The notes under the pieces are model-generated. The model was given only the letters and a program-made list of their open reading frames with translations. It ran no database searches and was not told the origin of the DNA. Both the position numbers and the translations under genes were made by a program. DNA of 64,000 nucleotides from Gliomastix tumulicola (Eukaryota > Ascomycota > Sordariomycetes > Hypocreales > Bionectriaceae): contig BCHX01000007.1 of NCBI GenBank assembly GCA_001599755.1, forward strand, positions 1,984,001 through 2,048,000, given 5' to 3'. Below are positions 1 to 13,002 of this stretch, one piece after another (the first letter of the stretch is position 1; each line of letters starts with the position of its first letter).

Positions 1-2027
1 GTGACCTCTCGAGCGAGAGCACTGTACCTCAGAATCTGAGAGGTGGCGTTGAAGTCGCCCAGAGGATCAGCAGTGACAATCATGACACCACGCTGGGGGT
101 TGCGACGAGGCGTCGAGTTGTTATTCGAAGAGGATGTAGAGTTGGAAGGGAAGGAGTTGGAAAAGAGCAGCTCAGTAAGCTTGCACTGTCTGTAGGGAAC
201 AATCTGTTTCGTTCAAGGATGTCAGTGACCAGTCAAGAAACGGAAGGGGGAAGACCAAGGTCCTTTCACCCACCTTGGAGTTACCAGCGTCACTCTGCGT
301 CTGAAGGCACTGGCCGAGATACATCAGACTCTCATTGATCTTGCCAGCCTCCACAAGCGTTGCGCCCGCTGTCTTTGCATCCCTGGCACGCTCGCTGCCC
401 GCCAAGTCAACAATGGTCAGCTTGCTTCCACCCCACGAGCCTCCCCTTCGACTCCTCGACTTCTTCTTGACCTCGAAACAGAAGAAGCCGTGGCTGCGGC
501 TGGACGTGCTGTTGCTTCCCGTGCCGGCCACCCTGCGCTCCTGAAGACCAGCCTCGAGAACCATGATGGCGTCCTTGAAGGAAGTACAGACGACCTTTCG
601 TAGCCCAGCAACGACCTTGCGGTCGGGAGAGAGCTCGGTTGACTTGAAGAGGAGTGGGCGACGTCGAGCCTCCTTCGATGCGTTGGGTCGTCCGTGCGCA
701 GAGAGGAGATCATAGATTCGGTCGTTGTGAACCTCGTACATCGACACCACAACGGCGTACTCGGCAGACGGGTCGCACGAGACGTTGATACCGCTGACAT
801 CGGGAACAACAGGCAGCGCAGAAGGACGATGAAGGTTTCGGCGCTGAGGCGGACCGGGAGACATGATACCGTGCGATTCGTAGCCGCCCTTTAAGTGAGA
901 CTTTGTTTTAGCAACATTCTTGACGCGGCTGGCGTTGGTCAGTGACATGAAGGAAGGCCCAGCCGTCCGCTTGGACGTCGAGCCGGCAGTCCTATTCCAG
1001 CGAGGTGTCACCTTGGACAGACGAGGAGACAGACCGCTGACGAGTCCGTAGAGATCCTATCTCTCCTTGAGCCGCAGCGTCTCCTGTTTCTCGCTCACGA
1101 GCCTCACGCTCTGAGGACTGGACACTCTGGGTGGAGGAGTTTCCGACTCCGGAAACGTGCCAGGCAGCGCAGGCAGCTGCTTCTGCTTATTCTTGCCGCC
1201 AGCATACACAGGAGAGGGAGGCAGATGCGACTCTCGCTGTGTGGCCGGCGCGGGTTTCAAAGGAGAGTTCTTGAGCTTGGGGGGACTCTGTCGTACAATC
1301 ATGGGTGTTGCTGCTCGCGATCTTGTACCGTGTTGCGGCTCGAAGACGGCGTCGAGGAAGCTCGAGGCTGAGACGAGGCTGGCCTCGGACGCGTCGCAGG
1401 CTTGGAGGGAATCGGTGATCGTGAGGAGGTCGTGGGACTCGACCATGTTGGTCTCGAGGGAGCTGAAGAGGACATCGAGGGCCAGTTGGGTGAGGCCGCG
1501 CTGGCTCTTGGATCCGAGGATAGTGTGTGTCTGAGGCAGTGTTAGCATCACGTCTCCCCCGTCGGGTTGTTCCACAGCTTCTTTACCTTTCCTGAGCCAG
1601 TGACACCAAGCGTAGCGACCATAGCATCTGTTCCCTCGCCTCCATTGGGCGCAAGAACATCCTCCACCATGGGCACGATATCCGTGCAGTGGAACACGTC
1701 CAGCTGCGAAGCGTCCTCCTCAAAAACACGCGTGAAGGCGAACTTCTCGATGGCTCGTCGTCGATCGGTCGGGGGATTCAGAGTAATATGCGAGGCAACG
1801 CGGCGCGCGCCAGCAGAAGAATCATCGTCGCCGTCCACGTCCATACCGTCTCCGTGCTGGTGGTGATCTTCCAGGGTTCGCGACTCGACGTTGAGGATGC
1901 GATCGGTGGCAGCGCCGCCGGCCGGTGGTGGGCGCAGGCGCAGGTAGACCTCGAAGAGGTTATGGGATGATCTCTGAGACTCCATCTCGTCCTTCTTTTG
2001 TCGGTCAGGCGGTGCAATAGTCCTCAA
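1..2027 (-). CDS. Kinesin motor protein, kinesin-6-like, 3' end cut by window edge
   Basis: Microtubule motor ATPase. The first exon carries the motor start (VYLRLRPP) and ends in GVTGSGK; after a 56-base intron (1531-1586, branch TGCTAAC) it continues THTILG, completing the P-loop GxxxxGKT. Then come a roughly 170-residue low-complexity insert, MYEVHNDRIYDLL, switch I (NSTSSRSH), switch II (DLAGSE) and, after an 88-base intron (186-273), CKLTELL and the end of the motor. The tail lies outside the window. A long insert at this place in the motor is typical of kinesin-6 (KIF20/23, Klp9), so the subfamily is an inference. The start is 2027, or Met at 1992 (MESQRSS). Odd: a TAG at 1057-1059 interrupts the frame between the insert and the rest of the motor; it is either a nonsense codon or the end of a weak 51-base intron. 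Confidence 0.85.
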
Positions 2028-2964
2028 TTCGTGGCGTTTGGTCCCTGGGTGCTGCAGGAGCTGAGACCTGCGGTGATGCTGTCTCGAATCAAAAGCGCAA
2101 AGGATAAACTGAAAGATCCGCTAGAAGAAAAGATGCTGGGGTCGTGTCTCTCTCCTTTATTTGTTATTGAAAGAGATGCTGATGTGGTCCAGGATTATAG
2201 AAGGAATGTGCAGTCTGGATGGTGGATGATCTGCAAAATGGTACAAGCGTGTTTACTTTGAGGCCCACTTGTCATGTCGCTGGCGGGACAACCAAACGGT
2301 AAAAGTGGGGTCGGACCTTCACCCAGAACTGTGGCGCCGAAAGGGGCTCATAAATATTTGAGCATCAGACTAGGAAACTTGTGTGCTTCGTGCCTAAATA
2401 TTTCTTTCACCTCCCTGATATTCCCACCTGACGCCGCGAGCTTGGAGCTTACCCTAAATATCATGAGCTGCTACATACATCGTGTTAATGCACGGCTAGC
2501 ATGCGTTCCGTTTGCTTGACCTTGCGGCAGATTCATTTGCGTAGAGCTACAAATCTTTCCTTTCTCCAGTTTAAACTGCGTGAGTGGTGAGAAAAGAATT
2601 TAGTGCTTCTTGCTATGATCTTTCACCGGGCTATCTGTCTTCTAATAATGAGCTGAAGACGATGAGGTGGACTTTATCAACAACTGTGCTACGACTGTAG
2701 GGGATGATGGAGGTGAGTATTCGCGGGGTGAGCTTGCGAGGTCTTTTGTTGTGGCGGCGTCTTGATGAGTCACACAAAACCTTGACGATAAGTGCTAAGT
2801 AAGGTAATGTTCACGCGTCTCCTGAATCATACGTGTGTCATGGCTACTCGAAACGTCCACATGCATACCACCGAGCCGTTCTCTGCTAGAAAATTTAGCC
2901 GCTAGTTAATGGATGACCGGCTCGATTTCTCAGATCTAACGGGAAACTGTAGAAACCTGGGAAT
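2028..2964. other. Gene-free spacer upstream of the kinesin
   Basis: About 940 bases between two minus-strand genes. The short open frames here show no recognisable protein. It must hold the kinesin promoter and the 3' end of the next gene. Confidence 0.5.
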
Positions 2965-5900
2965 CTACACGAGCCCCAGGAGCCTTCTGGCTTTGTCCCA
3001 CCACTGATCTCGTTTGCTAGCCCTTGGCTGGCTGGCTGTGACTCTGCCCTGCCCCGCATCACTCGAGGCTCTGTTACCATTGGACCCTGTCGTGCTCACG
3101 TCTGGTATAGTGGTCATAGACGGCTGGCTCGTTCCTGAGCTGAGAACCGACGCTCCAGCGGACGTCGCGTTCGTGCGCTGAGAGCTAGTACTCGAGCCTC
3201 GCGTTGAAGACATAGCCGACGACTGTCCACGAACCTGCTTTTGTTTACTTCTCGTAGGGGACTTGTGGGCCAATTTGTCATCTTCGTTGTCGCCACTTGG
3301 ACTGAGGAGAGACATGTGCCCAAAGATGACGGCCCCTTCGGCCTTGATCTTTGCGAGATCCACTAATGGCATGGATCTGGGCAGTGATCTTAGGCTTCTG
3401 AGTCTCTTGGACATCAGGCACTGCACGGGATTCACTTGGCACCTTGACTCTGACTGACAGCTAGGGGCTGAGCTGCACTGGCATCTCGCGAAGGGGTGAG
3501 AAGGTCCCAGCCATACAATCTTCTCCGTGACCTCGCCGTGGCCGAGTCCAGGCCACAACCTCATCAAACGCGTCTCATGGAGCATCTTCATCGTGGAGAG
3601 CGATGCGCAGAGGTAGTCTGCTCCCAAAGGGACGGCCTTCCATCTCTCACAGACGTCGGAGCCTGCCTTAGGACGAATGAGATCCCCGAGCCCATCACCA
3701 AAGATTGTCGTGATACCTATGTCAGGCACAATGTCTCTCCATCCGTATCCTGGCATAGCTCTTCCCTGATGAATGCGAGGGAGTATGGGACCAAGAGGAT
3801 GAAGAATGTCGAGAGTATCAAAGCCAACAATGCTGCTCCTTAGGGTGGGTAGAGCCTGGGGCATGGTGATGCCGTCCTGCGAAGCCACCCTCACCTGCCT
3901 GTCAATTAGTATCTCTAGTGAGTGAAGGATCTTCATCACTCGCATCTCCAACGTGCTGTACTTGACAACGGTTTGGCTAGAAACAATCCTCTTGCTGACA
4001 ACGTAGAGATTCCGATTCAGGTTATTCCAGTTCTTGAGGGTGTTCATCGCCGCGAGACGACCTGCGTGACGGCTCCAGTCTTCCTCCTCAAGTTGGTCTG
4101 GATCGAACACCCACTCATATGCCGACTCGGGATCGTTTGCATCTATATGCAAGGATGTGCGAACGAGATGCAGCAATGCGGATACGCCGTCGACGAGCCA
4201 AGCTCTTGAACTCGGCGTGTCGTAGAAAATGATCGGTTGCAGGCTTAGCCAATTCAATAGGCTTGGGTAATCCTTCATCTTCCACAGGTTCTCCGGCTTC
4301 TCCTTCACATTAATCGCGATGTGAATGCCACCAACGACTTCGGCACCTCCTTCGAAGTATAGACGGTCAATGACGAGGGAAGGCGGGGATCTGGGTAGAC
4401 CTGATGGCCTAATGTTCAGGTCTGCTGTCGGGTTGCCTTCAATATACACGTTAGGACGTTGAGATTCTTCCGTCGGAGGTGAAGAGGGGACTCACCGCAC
4501 ATCTCAATAGCATCTGGGCACCACCCCAGGATATGCCGGCTATTCTCTAAGTCCCGGAGGACGAGTCCGCCGAGTTTATCGAACGCAAGACCTTCAACCC
4601 TCCAGTCGACGTATGAAATGCGCTCTCCTTCGCTGGCGCTTTTCAGGAGATGCCAGATAACCACGCCAGCCGTTGCGGCTGTTGCGACGGCCAGTAGGTT
4701 GAAGCCTTTCATCATGACCCTCTTGTTCCATTGGACCACGTGCTGGGTCCTGATCAAGGATGCCATAAATCGCAATGACATTTCCAGGCCTGAGTCTCTC
4801 TTGAGTCGTCGTAGGATGGGATACCCATGCACCAAGACGGGGTCACTGAACAGGGGGAGCCAGCATTGTCCGTCCATTTGCGTTTGTCGAGATGCGTTGG
4901 GTGCAGAACCACATGAGATAGAGCAAACACCGCCTAATGCCGACGGAAAAGCTGCATTTTCGCCAGCCTGGCTTTCAAACCCTTGTATACAAGGACTGTG
5001 GATGGTCGGGCCCGACTTTGCTGGATATCTCTTCAAAGTTGCAACTAGCCAGCCCAACTGCTGGGCTACGTCGGTGATATATTTCAGCCCACCCGTAGCA
5101 ATGACAATGCATGTGTCGGGGCCGTCGGTTTGTCCCTCGAGACTAATATTCCGGAGGTAGGCGGGAAGGCAATGTTTTCCAAAATAAAGGCCGTCTGCTG
5201 CATCTGATATTGGGTCGATGTTAGCCATATCGGTTTTTGTTCATGCACGGAATTTATCTTACAGGCCTGCATTTCCCCCTCTGGTTGAGCTAAGATTTGG
5301 GATAGAAGGCCAGCCATTGGCTTCCACGTGGCGGGCCATGTTTGGGCCATATACTCAAGGACGGTGGTCGCCTGACCTTCTCTGACCGTGCCAGTCAGAC
5401 AGAGAATAGTGTCCAAAACCATTGGCATCGTCGGATCCACGCCGCTCATCAAGAGGCTCTGCACGGGGTTCAAGTCGAGTTTGAACCTCACGGTGATGGG
5501 CGGACGAGTTCTCTGGCAGCTGAGTGCGTGGAAGAGCTCTTGCATTCGTAGCCAGCTGTGAAGTTGAGCCCCAATCTTGTCCATAGATGTCGCTAGGTCG
5601 CTCGTCAACTGCCCATATTGTTTAATTCGAGACAGTAGCCACTGATAGGCGTCTGACTCGACAACGAACTGGAGTGACTCCTCGTTGGGCAAGCCATGGA
5701 TACAGTTCCACGAGCCTGTCTCCCGTAGCACCTTGGCCTGTGGATCGGGGGATTTCGGATCATCTAATTGCTCGAGCGAGCCCGCGGACTTTCGAGCTGC
5801 TTTTCGAAATGGACGGCAGCTCAACTTTCCATCATCTTTCGTGTCGTCTTGAAAGAGTTCATCCGTAGCATTGCTCAATGTGGAATGTACCTTTCCAACA

Positions 5901-7229
5901 ATGTACCTGGATATGCATGTTAGAGCCGACGGCTTTAGGTATCTCAAGATTAGATGACAATGAAGGGATGACTTGCCTCACTCCGCTATGGAGCGCATCG
6001 GATGCATGCCATTGAAATGGGAGGGATGATTCCTCAAGTAGCAACAAGGTAAAGTCTCTCAACACCGTCTCTAGATAGTGCGCCGGAATACCGGAGACAG
6101 ACGACTCCTGAACCACGTCGTCCTTGCTATCTTGAGCTAGTTGTATCGAGAAATCTCGAGTAAATATTAATCTGGGGTCGTCTGTCGCTGAGTCTAGGGA
6201 GCAGGCAGTGCCGATTTCAGATTGGTGTGGGATGGTTGGCGATTTGGGGGCAACTGGCAGTGTGAAAACGACTCCTTCGCCTAGTTGACAAGCCTTAGCC
6301 GAGGAAAGGTCGGCGATCCTCTCTTCCATATTTCGATGTGCAGAGTTTGAAACGTTGTAGAGGAGCCGCGTAGGAGGCCCCTGGTCGGTCATCAAAGGAT
6401 TCTGTACACTCAAGCTGGCACCACGTTCGTGGCAGATCAATGGAGCCTCGGTGGCGTGGTGGTTCCTGAGCATTCCTTGGGACTCGTAGCTCTGACTTGG
6501 ATGGTCATTCATCAAGCTAGAGATGTGCGTTGACTTAGCTGGGTGCTTCATCCGACGTCCAATGCTCCTATGCGTGGTGATGTCTGCATTGGACCGTGAC
6601 TCCACGCATGGCTTGGGTGATATGGAAGCTTTGGGAACCCTGAACGTGATAGGAAGCTCCGAAAAACTTCCCATCCGGTCTGCTGCTTCCTGCGAAATAA
6701 GCCCACGAGCCAGGAAATGCTGGAACACATGGAAATCTGGCCTTATTCTGCCCTTATAGCCCCTCAGAATGTGTTCGATGATATGGATCGTTCCGTGTCG
6801 CAAGCAGGCATCGAGGTCGTTGGGCATGTGCGAAGGGGACTTGGACGAAGGAGCTTCGCAAAGCCAGCATATCGACTTGGATGGGAGTGAGTTATGCATA
6901 TGGAAGTCAATGGCATGATGAATCCATTCATCGACCTCTTCCAATTCGAATGTTCTCTTGCAACGTGCGATCGGGGCCAATTCGCAGGCGATTTGCGGCC
7001 AAGAGGCAGTGGAGGGATCGCTGACAGGTATAGCTGCTGCGGACATTGATTTGTGGCATCCCTGATAATGTTCAGACGTCTGTGGCTGCTCCTGGACGGA
7101 GGACCTTTTATGTGCGTGACTTTTTGGAGGCGGATTCGTCTGCCATTGCGTCAAATCGCAAGGTTGACCTATTGGACGTCGATCGAGGAGTGGTATTTGT
7201 CCCTTGCTCGACTTCATGCTTCGCGACAA
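2965..7229 (-). CDS. Large fungal-specific protein of unknown function
   Basis: Four exons join in frame into a protein of about 1,350 residues. Introns: about 49 bases near 5931-5979 (GTGAGG, CTAAT branch); near 5212-5265 (GTAAGATA, GGCTAAC branch, phase 1); and near 4438-4493 (GTGAGT, CCTAAC branch). The last third has conserved-looking stretches: GLKYITDVAQQLGWL, YDTPSSRAWLVDGVSALLHL, GWRDIVPDIGITTIFG and GADYLCASLSTMKML. I recall this pattern from a family of fungal proteins of unknown function, often annotated only as hypothetical. A possible membrane segment (VATAATAGVVIWHLL) is present. An early CxxC (CWLCEAP) could bind metal. The C-terminus is Ser/Thr-rich. The start at 7229 is the longest; the Met at about 7047 is an alternative. 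Function unknown. Confidence 0.75.
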
Positions 7230-8950
7230 GACGATGATGATGATCGTAACACAGCCCGTATCCTATGTGAGAGAAAACCAGACCAGAGAAGGTAGAAGCA
7301 AATGCTCTGCCATCAGTTGGGAATGTCAGTCCAGGTAACGCAACTTCGCGGGTCCCATCGTCCATGTCGACCAATGATGCTTGATAATTGGCTTCTCCTC
7401 CTGCGGGGAAGAAACTCCCACAACGTCGACGAATGACAGCAAGGACAGGCAAATGACCTGCAGATTGAAGCAAGGTGATCTCCGGAGGTGGCAATCTAAG
7501 CCAGACTTGTCGGCATGGCTGCGACTGTGTTGCTGGAGCCATTCTCGTGGTGCCGCTGCTCTCGCCATTCCTGGAAGACTGTTCCTTGAGGCGAGAGCTG
7601 ACGATGGACGATTGTCTGCGCGATGAGATATAAATCTCCAGTTAGTATGACGCTTGGAGCCCTGAGCCATTACCAGCTGGTCAATGAATTGTCGTGCACA
7701 TAATTGGATGTGATCGCCATTTCGTCGTTGATTTGAGTGTCATCGAGTAAGTGTACTTGTATTTAGAGGTGTCGTTCAACTGAGGAAATGCCCGATAATT
7801 GCGAGATACTCTGGTTCCGAAGTTTGGCATCATCACGTGCATCGTCCTCCGGCGTGATGGAATTTCGCGGTGAGGAACACCATGGGTTACATTTTCAAGT
7901 GATGGCCAGACTCACGTGTCCCGGACATGAATTTGCGACCGTCGGAGGCAGTCTCACCGTACCTGGCCACGCACACAGCATGCTGACACTTATCTAGCGC
8001 CTGTGAAATGCCGAAAGGAGCACTAAAACGTATTGTAGAACCGACCGTTGGTGAGCGTTGGCATGTCAGACAAGGTAACACTCTCGCCGACGCGTCCGTT
8101 GAGAACGGGTGGGAGCCGTGTCAACGTCTCACACACCGCCGACTCCTCCTCCACAGCGGCCTGCAGGAAGGACCTATCAGTAGTCGACCACGTGTGCGTG
8201 GTGCATCTGCATCCTTCAGAAAGGTGTAGATAACCGACATGATGAGGTGGCAGCGATGGCACCTGATGTTTTGCGTGTTGTGCGTCTGGATCGCTCGCTA
8301 GGTTTTCCGCTCGACATGCAGGCCAACTCAACCGTTGACCATGAGCTTGGATGCCTTGATGGGCGTAAAACGCGTTGAGGGCACCGCTGGGAATCTTGTC
8401 AACGTTCGGACCCTGAGCGTCCCTCACAGTTGAGCACTGAGATGCGGCTAGTGGAGTCCCTTGCATTTAGGATGTCACACCAACGAGCGGATGAAGCGAG
8501 TCTGACGGATGAGTCAACTCGTACTGCGCGTGGAGGGAGGATGGGTGACTGGTCCGTGGCCTCGAGCCTCCTCCGAGCTGTCGAGTGCCGCGAGTTCAAG
8601 GGACCGCCAAGGAGCTTGCTCTCCGGAGCTCGAGGGCCCTAGGCAAAGAATATCGACAACAGCAACCTACATCGTGACTCAATGGAGTAACAGGTCGCAT
8701 TGTGGACGGGTTGAGTTAATGAACTGGTGATGGAATGGAGCCGAGGAGGAGAGAGTTTGGACGATCGGCGCCAATCATGTCCCGGCTTCCGACCTCCAAA
8801 AGGCGGTGACGCTGCATTTACTTTCCACTGTTGGTATTAGTGGGAGTTTCAGTGGATGGCCAGTGTAGGAGCCACTGAGAGCCCCCCCAACAGGCCCCCC
8901 CAAAGACCCCCTCAATGCGCTAGAAATGCTTGACATCTCCCTGGAAGACT
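7230..8950. other. Gene-free spacer
   Basis: Several frames of 60-150 codons lie on both strands (for example 7326-7670 and 8023-8466, minus). They overlap each other and have no recognisable motif or credible start context, so none is called. Short poly-C runs occur at about 8882-8911. Confidence 0.5.
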
Positions 8951-8997
8951 CACAGTGGGGTCAATGACGGCGAATCAGAGTTTGTAACCCCACTGTG
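8951..8997. repeat. 11-bp perfect inverted repeat
   Basis: CACAGTGGGGT at 8951-8961 is matched by ACCCCACTGTG at 8987-8997 with a 25-base spacer. It lies about 925 bases upstream of the acidic-protein start and could be a paired regulator site. No terminator or transposon end is evident. Confidence 0.6.
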
Positions 8998-9922
8998 GGT
9001 GCGCTGGATGGTGGGAAAATCCAGGTCCCTTCAGTTGAGACTCCAGGTCGCTATTACTATCTGGTGCCCGCCTCTTTTTTTCCCGCTTCCTCCTCTTTCT
9101 TCCCTCGTCAACCCAAACCCCCAGCACAAGACAACGAAGTCGAACTATCAGCATCAAGCACATTCAACATACACTACAGTCAGAAACTTTGTCGATTCAA
9201 GATGCCTTCGGCCGTCGCTGAGCTGTAAACGCCCACTGCGGGCTTGGAGACGCTTCTGAGCCCGCAGTCCAGCAGTTCACCACCAAGTTCACCGCCAGAC
9301 GACCACCCCTTCGACCAAGTTTACAACCACAGGCCTTCGCATTCTCGAGCCGAGACGGTTCGATCCAGATACAGAGCCTGCGCCTGCGAATACACCGACG
9401 AATCTGCCAGCCGTTCTCCTCTTCCACCCTGATCCCGCGAGGGCACCCTTGAAACAACAGTATTGGGCAATTCGAGCCGGCAAAAGTCAATTCCCACCCC
9501 TTCTCCCCGGACCGCTCCGATACCTGCCATACATCGAATCCTGCGACCACGGTACCGCATACCATCATCTCGATAGACGATTACGATATCGAATTATACA
9601 ATACTTGAGCATATCCTCGAAGCCAATTGCCGGTGTCAATTGGGTGCATTCTGCCCACTTGTCTCTTTCAATTTTTTTTTTTGGAGTATCGCCGGATCTC
9701 CACCGCAGTCGTTATTCTGCCCAATCCGCCCCCCTCTAATACCATCCGGCGTCACTTTTTTCGGGCTAGTGCCCCACCTGTATACAGCCTCACCGCTGCT
9801 TGTACTGCAGGCGGCTTCCAGGCGTCCAGGGCCTGACTCACAGCAGCACAGGCGCTGTTAGCGGAGACACTCCACAATACAGTCTCAACACGGGCCCCCT
9901 GCATACTGGGCAAGACATCCAA

Positions 9923-11788
9923 ATGTCACGCAACATTCGGCGCAAGTCCCCTGCCCCGGTCCAAAAGGCCAAGAAGCGCCGTGGGTCCGATACGTCGTCC
10001 TCCCTCGACCTGTCCGACGAGGAGGGCTACTCAGGGGTCGACGACATTAGCGATGATGAAGACGACGAGGAGGATGATGTCGATGCGGCCGAGGAGGAGA
10101 ACATCGTGACGCGCGGCGGGCTCTCGTCTCCCGCCGTCGCTTCTCGGCCGCAGTTCATCGAGCAGGAGCAGGAGGAGGATGAAGACGACGACGATGACGA
10201 AGAAGACGACGATGAGGATGATGGCTATCACTACAATTACGATGACGACGCTCATGATGACGACGACGGCTCCCCTGCCGAAGATGATGCTGAAAGCACC
10301 AGCTGGGCCGGCATTCAATCCGAGATTGATGCCAGCGCCAGCGCCAGCGACCAGTTCGACGACCATTTCCGGGACGCCGACTACGGTGCCTCATCCAAGG
10401 TCGACCGCCACGTGCGGTTCGACCTCCCAGACCGGGTCAACACTGACGATGATTTGTCCACCGACGATGACTATGCCGGCATGTATACGGACATCTTCAT
10501 CGAGCAGAAGCACCTGGACCCTGCCTTCCGCCGCGAGGTGGAACATGACCCCGACGAGTCCTCGGGGTCCGGCTCCTTCTGGGACTACGCTGACCAGACG
10601 GATTTCGATACTGAAACCGTCAAAAACGACTTTGATGATGAATCAACCAATGCCACCCCCCGGACCGTAACCTACCAGAGCGTATTCTTGAACTCTGACC
10701 CTCAACCTGACCCCTTCGAGAAACTCGGTGAATTATCCACCCCGTCAGAGCTCGACGGTTATGAGAGTGAGTGTTGCGTAATACCGTGACCACGCGAGCC
10801 TTTACTTACAACCTTTGCAGCCGACGGTGAGACGACTGATGAGGATGTCCCCGAACCCATCATTCGCCGCAAGACTCGACGGCCCTCGACTACTGTCAGC
10901 GAGGCCACGGACTCGGAGGTCGACACCTCGATCAGAAATGAGCGAGGCCAGCCCCGAGTCGGACGGTTCCGTCTGGACAAATGCCATAAGAAGCCCACCG
11001 TTGTCCTGAACCCCGTGACACGCAAGCTCATGATCCTGACTCCCCACAACCGCCGCCAGCTCGATCTCTCACCCGAGCACTTCCATGATCTACCCATGTT
11101 TCCCATTGATGAGCCGACGTCGCCCATGCTCAGCAACTCGGCCAACATGATGTTCAGCGCCATGTCCATGCTCTCGGCCAACGCATTTGCCGATTTCGTC
11201 AACGGGCAGGCCGTGGCCGAGCCGGAAGCCTTCTTCGCCGACCTCAACAACGTGGAGGACAGCGAAGCTAGCATGGAATCGCAACTCTACTTTGAAGGCC
11301 TCGACGAGCAAGATGATGGGGAGCGCAATCTTGATCTGGACGACTTCATCGCATTCGGTGACGACTCATCCGAGGACGAAGACGACAAGGGCAAGGGCAA
11401 AGACTGGGAGCCCTCGTCCACTCCCGCCCGCCCAACCACTGCTTCAAGCGACGCAGACATTCTCTCGCATCTCAACTCCCACACCGTGGGCGCCTTCCGA
11501 CGCAACCAAGTCAACCAGCAGCTGATCCTGAGCAACCAAGCCACGCAGGATTCTCTCGCCTTCAGCGGGCCTTACAACCACACGGCCATCAGGGGCCTGC
11601 GGTCGGACCGCTTCGACACAGCCGGTGCGCCCCTCACTCCCGTCCGGCGCCGCAAGAACCAGCTCGGGGATATCAGGCGCAGCCCGCTCGAGACCATGTC
11701 GACGAAGCGCAAGGCGTCCAGCGAGGCGCAGAATGGCGGTCACAAGAAGCAGCGAAGCATCTCCGACGTGAACCACCTGCACATATGA
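9923..11788 (+). CDS. Acidic, probably nuclear protein of unknown function
   Basis: Two exons (9923-10766 and 10821-11788; 54-base intron, GTGAGT...TTTGCAG, phase 1) give 603 residues. The N-terminus is basic (RRKSP...KKRR, NLS-like) and is followed by long Asp/Glu runs, about residues 35-110. A conserved-looking block with DKCHKKPTVVLNPVTRKLMI follows the intron. The C-terminus is again basic (PVRRRKNQLGD, KKQRS). I chose Met at 9923 because an NLS-rich start is usual for such proteins; the frame stays open back to 9800. Composition suggests a chromatin or transcription-associated role, which is inference. The roughly 700 bases before it contain no other gene and probably form a long 5'UTR and promoter. 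Confidence 0.8.
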
Positions 11789-13002
11789 TGCGCGGGTGCT
11801 CACGAGATGACTTTGCAGGACATCACAACACGATGGAGGACGGCATGGTGCACGCGCACCGTCCCTGGCCTCATTCCAACACACTTTACCAAAACATTTT
11901 TCACGTTCACTTTGTGTGCTTTTTTCCTTTTCTGTACCGAAATACTTCTGTAGACTCGCATCTTTTCAGCAGGGCGGTGTTTTCATCTCTCGCGGTGCCG
12001 GCACCGCTGCGGCTTTGTCCTGGCTGGGTGTTGACGGGTTGATGAGGCGTCTTGTTGTATTGCTACTCGTTTCTGCATTTAATACAAAAGTTAAAATAAT
12101 TGCTCTTGTGCCTTTTTGCTTGTTTGCTGCGATTGATTGATTTGGAGGCCGGCGAAGGCGGGGCGTCTGCGCGGGCAGTCTGTCTTGGGTCTGGTCATCA
12201 TTTTTTACATATTTAACACAACGTACCGCAGTCCAGGTGTTTGAGCCGAGTGTATTATTCATGGGCGTCGGGGTGCATGAAGAGGTTGACTTCCAATTTG
12301 CGAGGCAAGCCGCTTGGCTGGATGGATACTGCACTGATTTCGCGGTTGATTGACTGGATTGAGCGGGGAACTGGGGGCTCCGGAGGGAAGAGCGGTCCTT
12401 CATACATCTTTTTCGGCGTCTAGACAATGTGGTTGAATGGCTGGATGACCCGGGAACTGTCGTGCGACAGATCATTGGGGGAGTTCTCCTACACGTGATG
12501 CGGGTGTGTCTGGGGGCACACATCACTGCCAAGGCCGATATATTTGCATTCGATCATCTCTCTTATCCGGAGGGTCGAGTCTCGACCACCCTTTCCATTG
12601 CAACACGGCCGTTCTGCTGTTTCTGGTGCAAGATGCTCTCCAACGGTCGCAGCACGCACTCTTAGTCTCGACGCGTAGGAGGAAGAGTATGGGGCCTCGG
12701 GATAGCGAACTGATATTCCATGGCATTCTCCAGGTGTTGTTCCACCTGCTTGTGATAGGAAAATAGTCAAAATAACGTCTGTCCGCAATCTCATGCATTC
12801 TCATCTGACAGTGGTCGCGTGATGGGATTCAACTGCCTGTTGAAGCGTGGTGATGGCTCGAGCACTCGTATGTGGGTCCCAGCCCGGTCGTTCCTTCCCA
12901 AAACCACCTGGAAGCAGCCTCGAACCGAGTCAATCCGGCTCCCACGCAAAAAGTATCGCCAGATGCTTAAAACTGGCTCAAACGACTCAGGAACAAAAAG
13001 AT
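11789..13002. other. Gene-free spacer
   Basis: Holds the 3'UTR of the acidic-protein gene, including an AT-rich stretch near 12080-12110. I see no supported gene. Confidence 0.5.

Noticed and set aside
7108..7542. Separate 144-residue gene on the minus strand
   Set aside because: Overlaps the N-terminus of the large fungal gene in another frame and shows no motif.
10031..10394. Minus-strand Val/Ile-rich and Arg/His-rich frames
   Set aside because: Complement of the Asp/Glu-rich coding region of the acidic protein.
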